This document shows positions 26,515-35,728 of a stretch of 64,000 nucleotides of DNA, one piece after another (within the stretch, counting starts at the first letter, position 1; each line of letters opens with the position of its first letter). Both the position numbers and the translations under genes were made by a program. The stretch is taken from positions 62,001 through 126,000 of the forward strand of contig CAYJEJ010000002.1 in the NCBI GenBank assembly GCA_964369315.1. The letters run 5' to 3'. This DNA comes from CAYJEJ01 sp964369315. Lineage in GTDB: Bacteria > Pseudomonadota > Alphaproteobacteria > UBA3830 > JAIRWN01. The notes below the pieces were generated by a model, which worked only from the letters and a program-made list of their open reading frames with translations, searched no databases and was not told the DNA's origin.

Positions 26515-26889
26515 ATGCCAATAATTTATCGAAATATTAAAGGAATGCCACTAACAGCAGATGAACTAGACGGCAATTTTCAATTTATAGAGGAAAAGCT
26601 AGACCTTTTAGAAAGTAATAGAGGTGGGATAGAAGTAATCTCAAAAATTGAACAAGAGTTTAATATAATAAAATTCATCACCAATTTAGGGCGAACAATA
26701 GGAACAGTTAATTTGCCTATAGCCAAATTCAAACCAAAAGGCGAGTGGAAATCTGGATGCGAATATGAGGTGGGCGACTTAGTCACTGATGGTAAAAACA
26801 AGGTTTTTTCATGTAAATCTTTTCATAAAGCATCAGATTTTGTAGCAGAATCAGCAAACTGGGAATTGTTTTTAAGTATGGATGTTTAG
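26515..26889 (+). CDS. Small tail-fibre-like protein with a carbohydrate-binding-like module
   Basis: 124 residues from ATG 26515, preceded by AAGGAGGA; the frame upstream to 26479 overlaps the previous gene and is not needed. The opening MPIIYRNIKGMPLTADELDGNF is a common start of phage collar or tail-fibre proteins. Residues about 73-121 (GEWKSGCEYEVGDLVTDG, VFSCKSFH, NWELF) follow the CBM5/12 pattern seen also in the 629-residue protein. It probably binds cell-surface glycans. Confidence 0.65.
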   Translation: MPIIYRNIKGMPLTADELDGNFQFIEEKLDLLESNRGGIEVISKIEQEFNIIKFITNLGRTIGTVNLPIAKFKPKGEWKSGCEYEVGDLVTDGKNKVFSCKSFHKASDFVAESANWELFLSMDV

Positions 26890-26900
26890 CGAGAAAAATA

Positions 26901-27323
26901 ATGGATGAATACCTAAATAAACAAATCGACATTTTATCAAGAACGATATATGGCGAGGCTAGGGGAGAGTATGCAAAAGTTGGCATTAGCGGACTGATAT
27001 CTGTTGGTAATGTTGTATTAAATAGGGTCAAGAAAGGTGGTTTTTTTGGAGATAATTTAATCGATGTTTGTAAAAAACCAAAACAATTCTCCTGTTGGAA
27101 TTTTAATGACCCAAATTTTAAAATAATAAAAGAAGTAAACAGGGGAGATGAATTATTTGATTTGTGTTTTTATGTCGGTTCTAATCTATTAAAAAATGCT
27201 TGGCCTGATTTGACAATGGGGTGTGACCACTATCATGCAAGCTATGTTTATCCTGCTTGGGCGAAGGGTAAAAAACCAAAATTAAAATTGGGTATACATA
27301 TATTTTATGAATTAAATTTTTAA
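26901..27323 (+). CDS. SleB-type cell-wall hydrolase
   Basis: 140-residue peptidoglycan hydrolase of the Hydrolase_2/SleB family. IYGEARGE contains the expected catalytic Glu near residue 18, followed by SVGNVVLNRV, then KKPKQFSCWN and a C-terminal HYHASYVYPAWAKG stretch that is common in phage members. No signal peptide is visible, so it would depend on the neighbouring holin-like protein to reach the wall. It is the likely lysis enzyme of the cluster. Confidence 0.85.
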   Translation: MDEYLNKQIDILSRTIYGEARGEYAKVGISGLISVGNVVLNRVKKGGFFGDNLIDVCKKPKQFSCWNFNDPNFKIIKEVNRGDELFDLCFYVGSNLLKNAWPDLTMGCDHYHASYVYPAWAKGKKPKLKLGIHIFYELNF

Positions 27324-27340
27324 ATAAGGAGAAAAATAAT

Positions 27341-27883
27341 ATGAGTAAAAAAACGATATCATTTGCTTTTGGGTTGAGTGAATATGCTCCAATCATTAAG
27401 CGTTGGTTAGAGTGTGATTGCGGAAAGAAAAATGCACAAACTGTGAAAGATTTGGCAGCTTCTGTTACAGGGGCTAAGGAGGATGCTGAAATATTTAAGC
27501 TATTATCTTCAAACCAAGAAATGGTTGCAAAATTTCAATCTGAAATTATGAACATAGCCGTTGAGGTCGAAAAAAACTTACAAAAAGAAAATAATAAAAA
27601 ACTTATTCAAACCATGGTTGCCTCAAACAGCAAACCGTTTTCTTCTCGCTCTGGCACGATGGTTTTGTGTGCTGTTTTAGGGCTAGCACTGTGCCTTGGG
27701 GTATTATCCTTTCAAAGGCAAGCCCTTTCCGGTGAAGCTGTGGGGATAATATCAACGATAGCAGGTATTTTTGGCTCATGCTTGAAAGATGCTTATAGCA
27801 ATGAATTTTCTAACAAAAATCAGGAACCATCGATTGTCATTGATTCTCCTAAAGATGCTAGTTTGTACCAAAAAATTAAATAA
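27341..27883 (+). CDS. Holin-like membrane protein
   Basis: 180 residues, with a polar N-terminal half and a hydrophobic hairpin (about 107-122 and 130-147, TMVLCAVLGLALCLGVLSF and AVGIISTIAGIFGSCL). The opening FGLSEYAPIIKRWLE resembles the three-transmembrane holin family of gene transfer agents. It follows the hydrolase gene as in a lysis cassette and ends the cluster. Its TAA abuts the stop codon of tssA on the other strand with no base between. Holin function is inferred from position and topology. Confidence 0.6.
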   Translation: MSKKTISFAFGLSEYAPIIKRWLECDCGKKNAQTVKDLAASVTGAKEDAEIFKLLSSNQEMVAKFQSEIMNIAVEVEKNLQKENNKKLIQTMVASNSKPFSSRSGTMVLCAVLGLALCLGVLSFQRQALSGEAVGIISTIAGIFGSCLKDAYSNEFSNKNQEPSIVIDSPKDASLYQKIK

Positions 27884-28927
27884 TCAGACATTTTTTAATA
27901 GGATTTCTTCTATTTTCTTTTCTGTTAATTCTGAAGGGTCGTTAGTTTTGTAAGCTTTTACGCTATTATATAAATTCACCAAATGAGATAGGGCAAAACC
28001 CGTTTGCTCATTGCCGATGTCTGCAAGCTTAGTAAAATTTTCACGACCCAGCGTTATCGCTAGTTGAATTAACATGTTAGCAGGGCTTTGAGGAGAGATA
28101 TCTATTAAATATTTTTCTATATGCTGAAGGGCTTGATAAGCTTTATCTTCTGATAACGGAAGAGACGGTTTATCAGGTTTTTTTTCTGTGACTGGAGAGA
28201 TTTGTTTCTTATGTAAAAGAGCGTTTTGTAATATTTTTATTACTTCAGAAATCAAATTTTCAATTTCTAAGATTTTTGTATCAATAGTATCAAAAAATTT
28301 TGTTATTTTTTTTAATTTACATAAAACACCTAATGCTTCATCTAGTTCTTTTATTGTTTTATTTATTCTGTTTTTTTCTATCTCAAACAGGGTGTGATTA
28401 ATCTCATCTAGCTTATGTTGTGAGGGTGATTTGTTTATCTCGCCTTGCTTCAAATCATATATTGAAAAAGAAAATGTCGTGCCGTCATCTATAAGTAGCG
28501 GGAGGTTTTGAATGTGTTTTTTTATGCAGGAAAAATAATAATATATCGCACGTTGTCTGGCTTCAGAACGTTCATCGAAGATGGGATAAATGTTTTTTCC
28601 ATAACGCTCTAACATCAAGTGAAGCAAAGAAATGCTGTTTTTAAACCCCATAATGCCATATTTTTCCATCCAAGCTTCACTGAGCCAAGAGATAAGGGTG
28701 ATATCCTTTGATTTTTCACACAACGCAATGATGCAAAGCTCCTCTACCTTGTTCCAGTCGGCTTTTTTTACCTCTGCTTGCCAGATGCCTTGAGGAAGAT
28801 TTGGGTCATCTTCTTTTGCTGCATGTTTTATCTCATCGAGCAATTTGTCATATTTCAAGTTTATTCCGCATGGGGAGGATTTTGAAATATCTTTTAAAAA
28901 TATTTTCAGGTTTATTTTATTATTCAT
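27884..28927 (-). CDS. tssA: Type VI secretion protein TssA (ImpA family)
   Basis: Cytoplasmic T6SS protein that primes baseplate and tail-tube/sheath polymerisation. The 347 residues open with the ImpA N-terminal domain: PCGINLKYD, then LPQGIWQAEVKKADWNKVEELCIIAL and LISWLSEAWMEKYGIMGF. A long helical region rich in Lys and Glu follows, ending in the C-terminal domain (about 265-347). It is the last gene of the tssK-tssL-tssM-tssA group, 11 bases after tssM, and converges directly on the phage-like cluster. Confidence 0.9.
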   Translation of the reverse strand: MNNKINLKIFLKDISKSSPCGINLKYDKLLDEIKHAAKEDDPNLPQGIWQAEVKKADWNKVEELCIIALCEKSKDITLISWLSEAWMEKYGIMGFKNSISLLHLMLERYGKNIYPIFDERSEARQRAIYYYFSCIKKHIQNLPLLIDDGTTFSFSIYDLKQGEINKSPSQHKLDEINHTLFEIEKNRINKTIKELDEALGVLCKLKKITKFFDTIDTKILEIENLISEVIKILQNALLHKKQISPVTEKKPDKPSLPLSEDKAYQALQHIEKYLIDISPQSPANMLIQLAITLGRENFTKLADIGNEQTGFALSHLVNLYNSVKAYKTNDPSELTEKKIEEILLKNV

Positions 28928-28938
28928 TTTTAAACCCT

Positions 28939-31900
28939 TTATTTGTACAAATTTGGGAATTTAATGGGTATCCATGAGCCATTTTCATTTTTCAAAGCTG
29001 TTATTTTTATAAAAACTTGAGCGTATTTTCTTTTGTTACTATTACTTTCAAGGCAAGAAACAGGCACCATAAATTTAAGCGTTTCACCGATTGCTGAGCC
29101 AACAGAATTGCTGCTTGAATGTGCATGAACCATTCGCAATACTGACCACGCACCTTCATAGGTGAATTTGACGGTTCTTCCGTTTAATGAATATGCCTTA
29201 AAATTGTTTGCGAGGGTGGGATATTGCCTGCTACTGAACACCCAACGCAAAGATAAAGAAACGGGCTCATACGAAAACCATTCCAACCTTTCTTTTTTCG
29301 AGTCTACGGTTAGGCTTTTTTTATCTATTGAAAAGTTCCAATCAACAATTTTATCGGCAAATATTTCATTTTGTCTATCTACCCTAAATTCAACCTTAAA
29401 GCCCAAAACAGGCTTGGATGTCGATGCCGAGTTCGCATGAAGGAGCCAAGCTTTTAAGAATGGATAACTTTCTATAACAGAGCGAATGAAGTCTGACGTG
29501 GTTTTATTTGAACTATTCAAAAGGCGTTTTTTTGCCGTGTCATCAAGCATTTCATAATCTTTTAAAAATGCTTCTAAATCTAATAAGTCGACCTCTTGAA
29601 TAGTTTGCACTGAGCTGAAAGGGAACTTATTCAACAAATTTTTCGTATAATTAATGAGCATTCTTTCAAGAACTTGATTTTCATTAGAAATCAAGGTTTT
29701 TTGAACTTTTTTGAATAATGCGTTTACTAAATCTTTTTTTCTTAAGGCGAAGAATTCATCGCCCTGATAGTTGCGAATGTTGTTTATATCATAATCTTTT
29801 TCTATATCAGTTGCGGAAAGGTTATTAATTTTTGCTAATAATAAATTTTCAATTGATAATATCGCATTTCCAGGTTGATGCTTTTCATATTCATTTACTT
29901 TTTCTAATATATCTTTCCATTTTTCAACGATATCAGGGTTTTTTAATCGTTGTTTTAGAAGAGGTGTTAATAATATGTTCATTACAGGCTCGGCTAAATT
30001 TTTTGATATAAAAAATAATCGATTCCTTTGAATGGATAAATAAGATTTCAGTTGGTCTTCGCTATATGATGAAAAGCCAGATTGGTTGTTATTTTCTCTG
30101 ATATTCCAAGCATTAAAAAAGCTTGACCCAAAGGAATACAACGCCTCTCTTTCGAACATGTCGTCAATTTTATCTAAAAGCTCAGAAGCTTGGTAGAACA
30201 CTATATCAGATAACCCTCGTGTTGAACTTGAAGTTCCAGATTCATTTCTATCTAAAAATAACGTCACTTTTAGAAGGGAAGACATGACATCAGCAAGGTT
30301 GGAAGCCTGTCGTTCAATGTTTTTTTCTTGTGCTTGGGGCGATAAATCCTCAAACTCATCTTCAAATATTTGTGCATTGGCAATTAAGGATGAGAGGGTG
30401 TTTCTGAGGATAATTTTTGAGATATATAAGTATGGCTTGTTGGTGTTATTAGCTTGATTCTTTAAAAATTTTTCATATTTATTAATCAGCTCTGCCGCAT
30501 CTGTTATTATTTTTTTATTCCAAAGTAAAATTTTTCCTTGCGGAATTGTGTTGGAGATATAATTAGGCTTAACGTTGATTACAAAGGGTTCGTTTATTAA
30601 TGTTTTTAAGCTGTGAGTTAAGCCTATCAGCTCTTCAGAAGGGGATAATAGTATTTTATCGTTTTGAATTGTTATCAGTCTTCCTGTTAAGTTAGTTTTA
30701 AAAATTGCTAATCGAATTTTAAAAGCTTTTAAACGTTTATCTGCTTCGTTTTGGAGGCGTTTTGTAAACTCTTGCCCCAATATTCTTGATAATGATATCT
30801 TAGACATTACCTGCTCATATTTTGAGCCAGCATTAAAACTTGCCTTATTTAAAAGGGTTATATTTTCAGAATTGAGATATTTGATTATTCCTTCGGTTTT
30901 ACGAATGAGGTCAATAATCTCATCTACTGATAATTTTGATGTGTCTTCACTTAATCTTTCTTCAAAACTTTTTATTGAATTTGTGACGCTTTCAAATGCA
31001 TTGAAAATCTTATGCGATAAAGAAGATTCAATAAAATCTAAGTAAGTCTTTATCACTGCTTCTTTTAACGTATTTTTATAATGATTTACTGGAAAGACAA
31101 GGTTTTTATAAGAGTTATGATTTTTTAAACCTTTTGAAATGGAGTATTTTTTACCAAATAGGTATTGTGTTAAACCATCGATGTCTATTTGATTGTCGCC
31201 ATTATCAACAATATTGTTATAATCGCCACCAGCCTGTTCGAGGTTATCAATATATTCTACTATTTTAGCCAATTTATTGAACGCTGAGGTCTCTGTAAGG
31301 TTTGTGCTTAATGACTCTGGCTCGTTTGGACGATTATCTTTACTGATTGTTTCAATGTTAACGGCGTTTATTTCTAAATCATCATACATCGAACGCATTA
31401 CAATGTGATTAAATGCAGTGCTGAGAGCATTTTCTATTTTAGTATGTATGTTGGAAAACCAAGATGCTGGCACAATGAGGGAAGATATTTCCCCGTCTTC
31501 TAGGCTAGACATCAAATCTAGCGTCCTAGAGATTGACATTGTTAGGTGTTCACCATTTTGAATTGAGCTGTTTTGCTCTCTCTGAAGTAGTGTGAGGGCA
31601 TGATTTGCTTGACTCAACACGTTTGAGATATTGAGACATTTTTGCTTTAGTTTTGGGTATGTGAATGTGGTTGATATAATTGTCACTGCCGTTAACGTTA
31701 AAAATGATATTTTTGTTATTAATGAGCAATTTTTAAGAGAAAAAACAGCCTGTTCTCCGATGGGGGTCGATAGGTTTGATTCGACTAAAATCTTTTGTAT
31801 GAATAAGTCGTTTATAAAATTTAATTTATGCTTTTTATAGACATTAATTGCGTCAAAAAGATTGTCTTGAGAAAAGCTACTCTCTTCTTGACCAGTAAAA

Positions 31901-32946
31901 TACACCCCCCTAAACATCAACCCGAGACCATCACCATTTTGGCGGAAAAGCGTCTTAAGGTAAGAGGAAAGTGTATCGAGCTTTTCTTTTATACCTTTGC
32001 GTAAAAGGATGTTATCTTCCGCCAAATTAGGGGTGTTTGTTTCGAGCTCAAGACTAAGTTGAGTTTTTTCCAAGTCATTTATTATGCTTTCGAAACATTC
32101 TTGTATTAACTCAGATGAGAAGGTTTGATTGATGTTATATTTATTTGACCAGCCAAATATTTGACGCTTATAATCTGGGCTTAATGCAGATGTAAACGTG
32201 TTAAAACCATCGATAGTGTCCGCCTTCGTAACTATTAAATATATAGGCACTCGAAATTGAATTTGTTTTTGTAACCAATGAATTTTTTCAAACAAGGCTT
32301 GTGCTTTTAGTGTTAGGGTGTTTTCTTCCTTAGCGATGAGTTCTTCTGCCGAAAGCGTTATGATAATTCCGTCTAGGGGTCTTCTGGGTTTGAAATAAAG
32401 CAAGAGTCTTGTTAAGAGTTGCCAAAATCCAAATTTTTCTGAAGATAATTTCTCATTAAAAAATTGGCTTGGCGTTTCAAGTATTGCGAGTTTATCGTTC
32501 AAAACCCAGTTTAGGTAATTTTTTTGTTCATCGTTTTGACCATTTACTTGGTAGAGGTCAATACTGTTTATTAATGAGGATTTGCCAGAACCTTCTTCAC
32601 CTATCATCAGGTACCACGGCGTTAGATATCGCCATCCAATGGTATTATAGGAAAATTCTTTCATCGTGCGGATGATTTTTAATAAGGTTTGGGCTAAAGG
32701 GCCGAATTTAATGATTATGCCATGTCGACCGAGGAATTCGGCAATGCACCCTGATATTAAGGGCACGGATTCTTGCCTAGGGTGATGTTTAGATTCTTCG
32801 GGTGTTTTTATGTTTTTATTTTTAATGAAATGTGTCCATAAAATGCCGACTAAAGCCGCGATTATAATACCAATTATCGTTAAAAAAACGGCTATATAAG
32901 AGCTGTGTTGATAGTATGCGTTTGCTAATTTTGAAAAGTTAATCAT
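28939..32946 (-). CDS. tssM: Type VI secretion membrane-complex protein TssM (IcmF)
   Basis: Inner-membrane scaffold of the T6SS trans-envelope complex. At 1335 residues it is somewhat longer than many TssM proteins. A membrane segment lies at about 18-38, and the cytoplasmic NTPase domain has an intact Walker A (GEEGSGKS, residues 116-123). A further membrane span at about 403-425 precedes the large periplasmic domain, and the C-terminal beta domain includes GAWSVLRMVH. Its ATG overlaps the tssL stop by 4 bases. TssM would need TssJ, which is not encoded here. Confidence 0.95.
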   Translation of the reverse strand: MINFSKLANAYYQHSSYIAVFLTIIGIIIAALVGILWTHFIKNKNIKTPEESKHHPRQESVPLISGCIAEFLGRHGIIIKFGPLAQTLLKIIRTMKEFSYNTIGWRYLTPWYLMIGEEGSGKSSLINSIDLYQVNGQNDEQKNYLNWVLNDKLAILETPSQFFNEKLSSEKFGFWQLLTRLLLYFKPRRPLDGIIITLSAEELIAKEENTLTLKAQALFEKIHWLQKQIQFRVPIYLIVTKADTIDGFNTFTSALSPDYKRQIFGWSNKYNINQTFSSELIQECFESIINDLEKTQLSLELETNTPNLAEDNILLRKGIKEKLDTLSSYLKTLFRQNGDGLGLMFRGVYFTGQEESSFSQDNLFDAINVYKKHKLNFINDLFIQKILVESNLSTPIGEQAVFSLKNCSLITKISFLTLTAVTIISTTFTYPKLKQKCLNISNVLSQANHALTLLQREQNSSIQNGEHLTMSISRTLDLMSSLEDGEISSLIVPASWFSNIHTKIENALSTAFNHIVMRSMYDDLEINAVNIETISKDNRPNEPESLSTNLTETSAFNKLAKIVEYIDNLEQAGGDYNNIVDNGDNQIDIDGLTQYLFGKKYSISKGLKNHNSYKNLVFPVNHYKNTLKEAVIKTYLDFIESSLSHKIFNAFESVTNSIKSFEERLSEDTSKLSVDEIIDLIRKTEGIIKYLNSENITLLNKASFNAGSKYEQVMSKISLSRILGQEFTKRLQNEADKRLKAFKIRLAIFKTNLTGRLITIQNDKILLSPSEELIGLTHSLKTLINEPFVINVKPNYISNTIPQGKILLWNKKIITDAAELINKYEKFLKNQANNTNKPYLYISKIILRNTLSSLIANAQIFEDEFEDLSPQAQEKNIERQASNLADVMSSLLKVTLFLDRNESGTSSSTRGLSDIVFYQASELLDKIDDMFEREALYSFGSSFFNAWNIRENNNQSGFSSYSEDQLKSYLSIQRNRLFFISKNLAEPVMNILLTPLLKQRLKNPDIVEKWKDILEKVNEYEKHQPGNAILSIENLLLAKINNLSATDIEKDYDINNIRNYQGDEFFALRKKDLVNALFKKVQKTLISNENQVLERMLINYTKNLLNKFPFSSVQTIQEVDLLDLEAFLKDYEMLDDTAKKRLLNSSNKTTSDFIRSVIESYPFLKAWLLHANSASTSKPVLGFKVEFRVDRQNEIFADKIVDWNFSIDKKSLTVDSKKERLEWFSYEPVSLSLRWVFSSRQYPTLANNFKAYSLNGRTVKFTYEGAWSVLRMVHAHSSSNSVGSAIGETLKFMVPVSCLESNSNKRKYAQVFIKITALKNENGSWIPIKFPNLYK

Positions 32947-33695
32947 GGTTTTACTTCTGCTAGTTTTTCAATTGTTTTAATTTCTTTATTTATGGGCGTT
33001 ATTAACTCAGACCATATGAAAGCGGACATTCCAATCAACAAGAAGCCCAATAGGGTTAAGGAGTAGCCAAGCCATTTTGGGTCAGGTAATTTTTTTCGGA
33101 CGTCTATTTTTGTAATATAATTATAATTTTCTGGGCAGAGGTATTGATTTGACGAAAATGATGGGATGGATTGTGTTAAAAATTGATAAAGACGTTTTTT
33201 ATATTCTTTAATTTCCTTTGGTTCGTTTGAAAAATATTTTCCCTGAAACCCACAAGATAATGTTTTAAAATAAACCAACGCTATATCGGTTTGAAAGGTA
33301 TTTTTATTTTTTAAAAGTTCATCGATTTTCGTAAATATTTTTTCCCCTGCAACGTGGGTTGAGAAAAATTCGAACTCTAATAGATTGTTTTCCCAATATT
33401 GTCTGCCCAACCAATCTAGGCGAAGGAAGGTCTCGTCGGCTAGTGAGGTTATCGTATATAGGGCGTCTTTGAGTTCAGGGTCGGTTATATCATTAATACT
33501 ATTAGAAAAGGCGATAGTTTCCTTAATGATAAGGTCTTTTATGTTGGTGTGGATTTTCTCTATTAATCCTTGACTATAATCCGTTCCTGCAGAGGCGATG
33601 GTTTTTTTCGCTTTTATTAACTCTAAATAAAAATTATCAAAAATCTTACTTAATAAAAATTGAGGGGAAAACTTATCAACTTCAACAACATTCAT
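32943..33695 (-). CDS. tssL: Type VI secretion protein TssL (DotU family)
   Basis: Membrane-complex partner of TssM, C-terminally anchored in the inner membrane. The 250 residues have the cytoplasmic DotU fold (LADETFLRLDWLGRQYWENNLLEFEFFST and VYFKTLSCGFQGKYF are typical stretches) and one membrane segment near residues 212-232 (LGYSLTLLGFLLIGMSAFIW). There is no OmpA-type peptidoglycan-binding extension. Start and stop overlap or nearly touch tssK and tssM, marking one operon. Confidence 0.93.
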   Translation of the reverse strand: MNVVEVDKFSPQFLLSKIFDNFYLELIKAKKTIASAGTDYSQGLIEKIHTNIKDLIIKETIAFSNSINDITDPELKDALYTITSLADETFLRLDWLGRQYWENNLLEFEFFSTHVAGEKIFTKIDELLKNKNTFQTDIALVYFKTLSCGFQGKYFSNEPKEIKEYKKRLYQFLTQSIPSFSSNQYLCPENYNYITKIDVRKKLPDPKWLGYSLTLLGFLLIGMSAFIWSELITPINKEIKTIEKLAEVKP

Positions 33696-33699
33696 AAAA

Positions 33700-35034
33700 T
33701 CACCTCTTTACATAAACAAATATGTCTTTTGGAATTGTTTTTCCATGTTCTGGATAATTGAAGATAACTAGTGGGTCATCGAGCGATATATAATCGGATA
33801 GCATGTTAATATTGACCGTGAACACTCCATTTATATGGAAAGAGTTTTCTCCTTCGAAATCTTCAAGGATTTTTCTTTCTGCCCCCAAGACGCGACGTTC
33901 TTTTAGGGTGTGGATATATGAGCTAGAGGCAATCTGCATCCCACCTATCCACTCTAAGAGGTTTTGTTCGCTGGTTTCAATATTTTTTTGTATACCAATC
34001 ATTAGCTCATTATCGACTATCCATTCAGGGTTTATTTTAAGTTCGAACGCGTTATTCACCTTATGGAAATTTACTGTGAAGTAAGATTGCTGCAATTTTT
34101 CCAAGGCTAAGGCGATATGTTTACAGGTTTCTTGAAAACACCTAAAAATGTTGTCGTGATTATAAGGCGGGATTGAGGGCAGAATTCCTGTTGGATTGAT
34201 GGAAATAATATTGGACGCACAGTTTAACAATGCATCATAGAGCACACAAGGGCTGATTTTTTCTTGAGAAAGCTTGGCTTCCAAAGGCAATAATGCTTGA
34301 ATTAGGGGTTTTATAATCTTTATAGAATCAAGGTTAACTATGCCAGAGGATAAGCCTTTTTCTTGGCTAAAATAGGCTATCTTACTCTTTATTAACCGGA
34401 TGGTTTCTCTGACTAATTCCGCTGTGAATGAATGGTGTGTGACATATAAATATGGCGGGTCATATTTTTGAATATCTTTTCCATCAGGTGAGTTTTTTAT
34501 TATCGCGATAGGGATATAGCTATATTGAGCATTTATTTCATTATCACTTAATATACAGGGTTGGGGTTGCAGTCGAGGGATTGCTATTGGATTTTGCCCC
34601 GTGTTTTGGTCTAAGTATTGTCCGTCCTCTTCGATAGAAATATATCTTTCAGAGTTTTCAACGTTTATTTGACCGTGTTTATAAATTGGGATTGCTAGGT
34701 ATAATTTAGCTGTATTATCAAGTGAATTTGCTAAAACTTCTGATGCATCAAACTCAAGCTTAATATTTGTTTTTTCTATATCATAATTTAGAAAGGCTCC
34801 GTCTGGAAAAATTGCAAGAACCTTTAATATTCTAAATTTTCCGTCAACCAAAGCACTATTATCATAAGATAGGTCAAGAATGCCGTAATTATTAATATTA
34901 CTAGCTCGTGATATTAAGTTTATTGTCGATATTATCCATTGGTCGTGTGATTGAAAATGTTGTGGAGACAGAAGCATCCCTTCATACCATTGGATGATAT
35001 TTTTAGGTATTGGTAACTCTTTATTCGAACGCAT
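33700..35034 (-). CDS. tssK: Type VI secretion baseplate protein TssK
   Basis: TssK trimers connect the baseplate wedges (TssEFG) to the TssLM membrane complex. The 444-residue protein begins with the family signature IQWYEGMLLSPQHFQSHDQW and keeps the usual length, with the neck and C-terminal head region (ERRVLGAERKIL) intact. It is the first gene of the four-gene minus-strand group. Sheath, tube, spike and ClpV genes are not in the window. Confidence 0.93.
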   Translation of the reverse strand: MRSNKELPIPKNIIQWYEGMLLSPQHFQSHDQWIISTINLISRASNINNYGILDLSYDNSALVDGKFRILKVLAIFPDGAFLNYDIEKTNIKLEFDASEVLANSLDNTAKLYLAIPIYKHGQINVENSERYISIEEDGQYLDQNTGQNPIAIPRLQPQPCILSDNEINAQYSYIPIAIIKNSPDGKDIQKYDPPYLYVTHHSFTAELVRETIRLIKSKIAYFSQEKGLSSGIVNLDSIKIIKPLIQALLPLEAKLSQEKISPCVLYDALLNCASNIISINPTGILPSIPPYNHDNIFRCFQETCKHIALALEKLQQSYFTVNFHKVNNAFELKINPEWIVDNELMIGIQKNIETSEQNLLEWIGGMQIASSSYIHTLKERRVLGAERKILEDFEGENSFHINGVFTVNINMLSDYISLDDPLVIFNYPEHGKTIPKDIFVYVKR

Positions 35035-35324
35035 ACATCATAGTTCCTAACGCCAGTTAGTCGTAGATTAATTGCAATAAGTTAATAGAAAATTTATAAA
35101 ACCTGAAAATTGATTAAAATATTTATTTATATCAACATGGCTTAAGATACCGATACATAAAAACAATGCTTACGGTGAATTAAACAAAGCTCTGAGCTGA
35201 AGCTAAAAAGCTAAGGTAGGTTCATTGTCACAAACAAAGACTTTATTCATTAACATTCAAATTTTAGTTAAGAAAAAAAGCAACAAAAATCCAAGATATC
35301 TTCAAAAATCAGAGCTAATAAAAG

Positions 35325-35618
35325 CTAAGAATTTTTTGAAGCAGTTTTGAACAACATTTTTTGAAGTTTTTTCATGTCTAAAGACAGTTTACTCGCGTTA
35401 CTGTTCAATAAAAACGCGTCAATCCCCCCAGCTTTTTCTATATGCCGAATTCCAGCGGCAGAAACCTTGCCCAAAGAGATGCAACGACCCAAAACACTGC
35501 TAGGGAAAGAAACAGCTTGAAGATTTGGTAAAAACCTTCTTTTTGTTCTATTATTTGCATGGCTAACATTATTACCAGCAATAACTCTTTTTCCAGTTAC
35601 CTCACATACCCTAGACAT
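35325..35618 (-). CDS. rpmB: 50S ribosomal protein bL28
   Basis: 97 residues, highly basic. The N-terminus MSRVCEVTGKRVIAGNNVSHANNRTKRRF is diagnostic for bL28, and the middle SLGKVSAAGIRHIEKAGGIDAF also matches. The cysteine pair of the zinc-type form is absent. It stands alone between tssK and lptD; a 290-base spacer holding no recognised gene lies between it and tssK. Confidence 0.96.
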   Translation of the reverse strand: MSRVCEVTGKRVIAGNNVSHANNRTKRRFLPNLQAVSFPSSVLGRCISLGKVSAAGIRHIEKAGGIDAFLLNSNASKLSLDMKKLQKMLFKTASKNS

Positions 35619-35728
35619 TTTTCAATCCTCAAAAAACCATCACAAGAGACATCAAACAATCTAATTTATATTACACAACATTGTCAAGCCTAAATATAAC
35701 GGCTTTTGATCCTATAAAACATATAACA

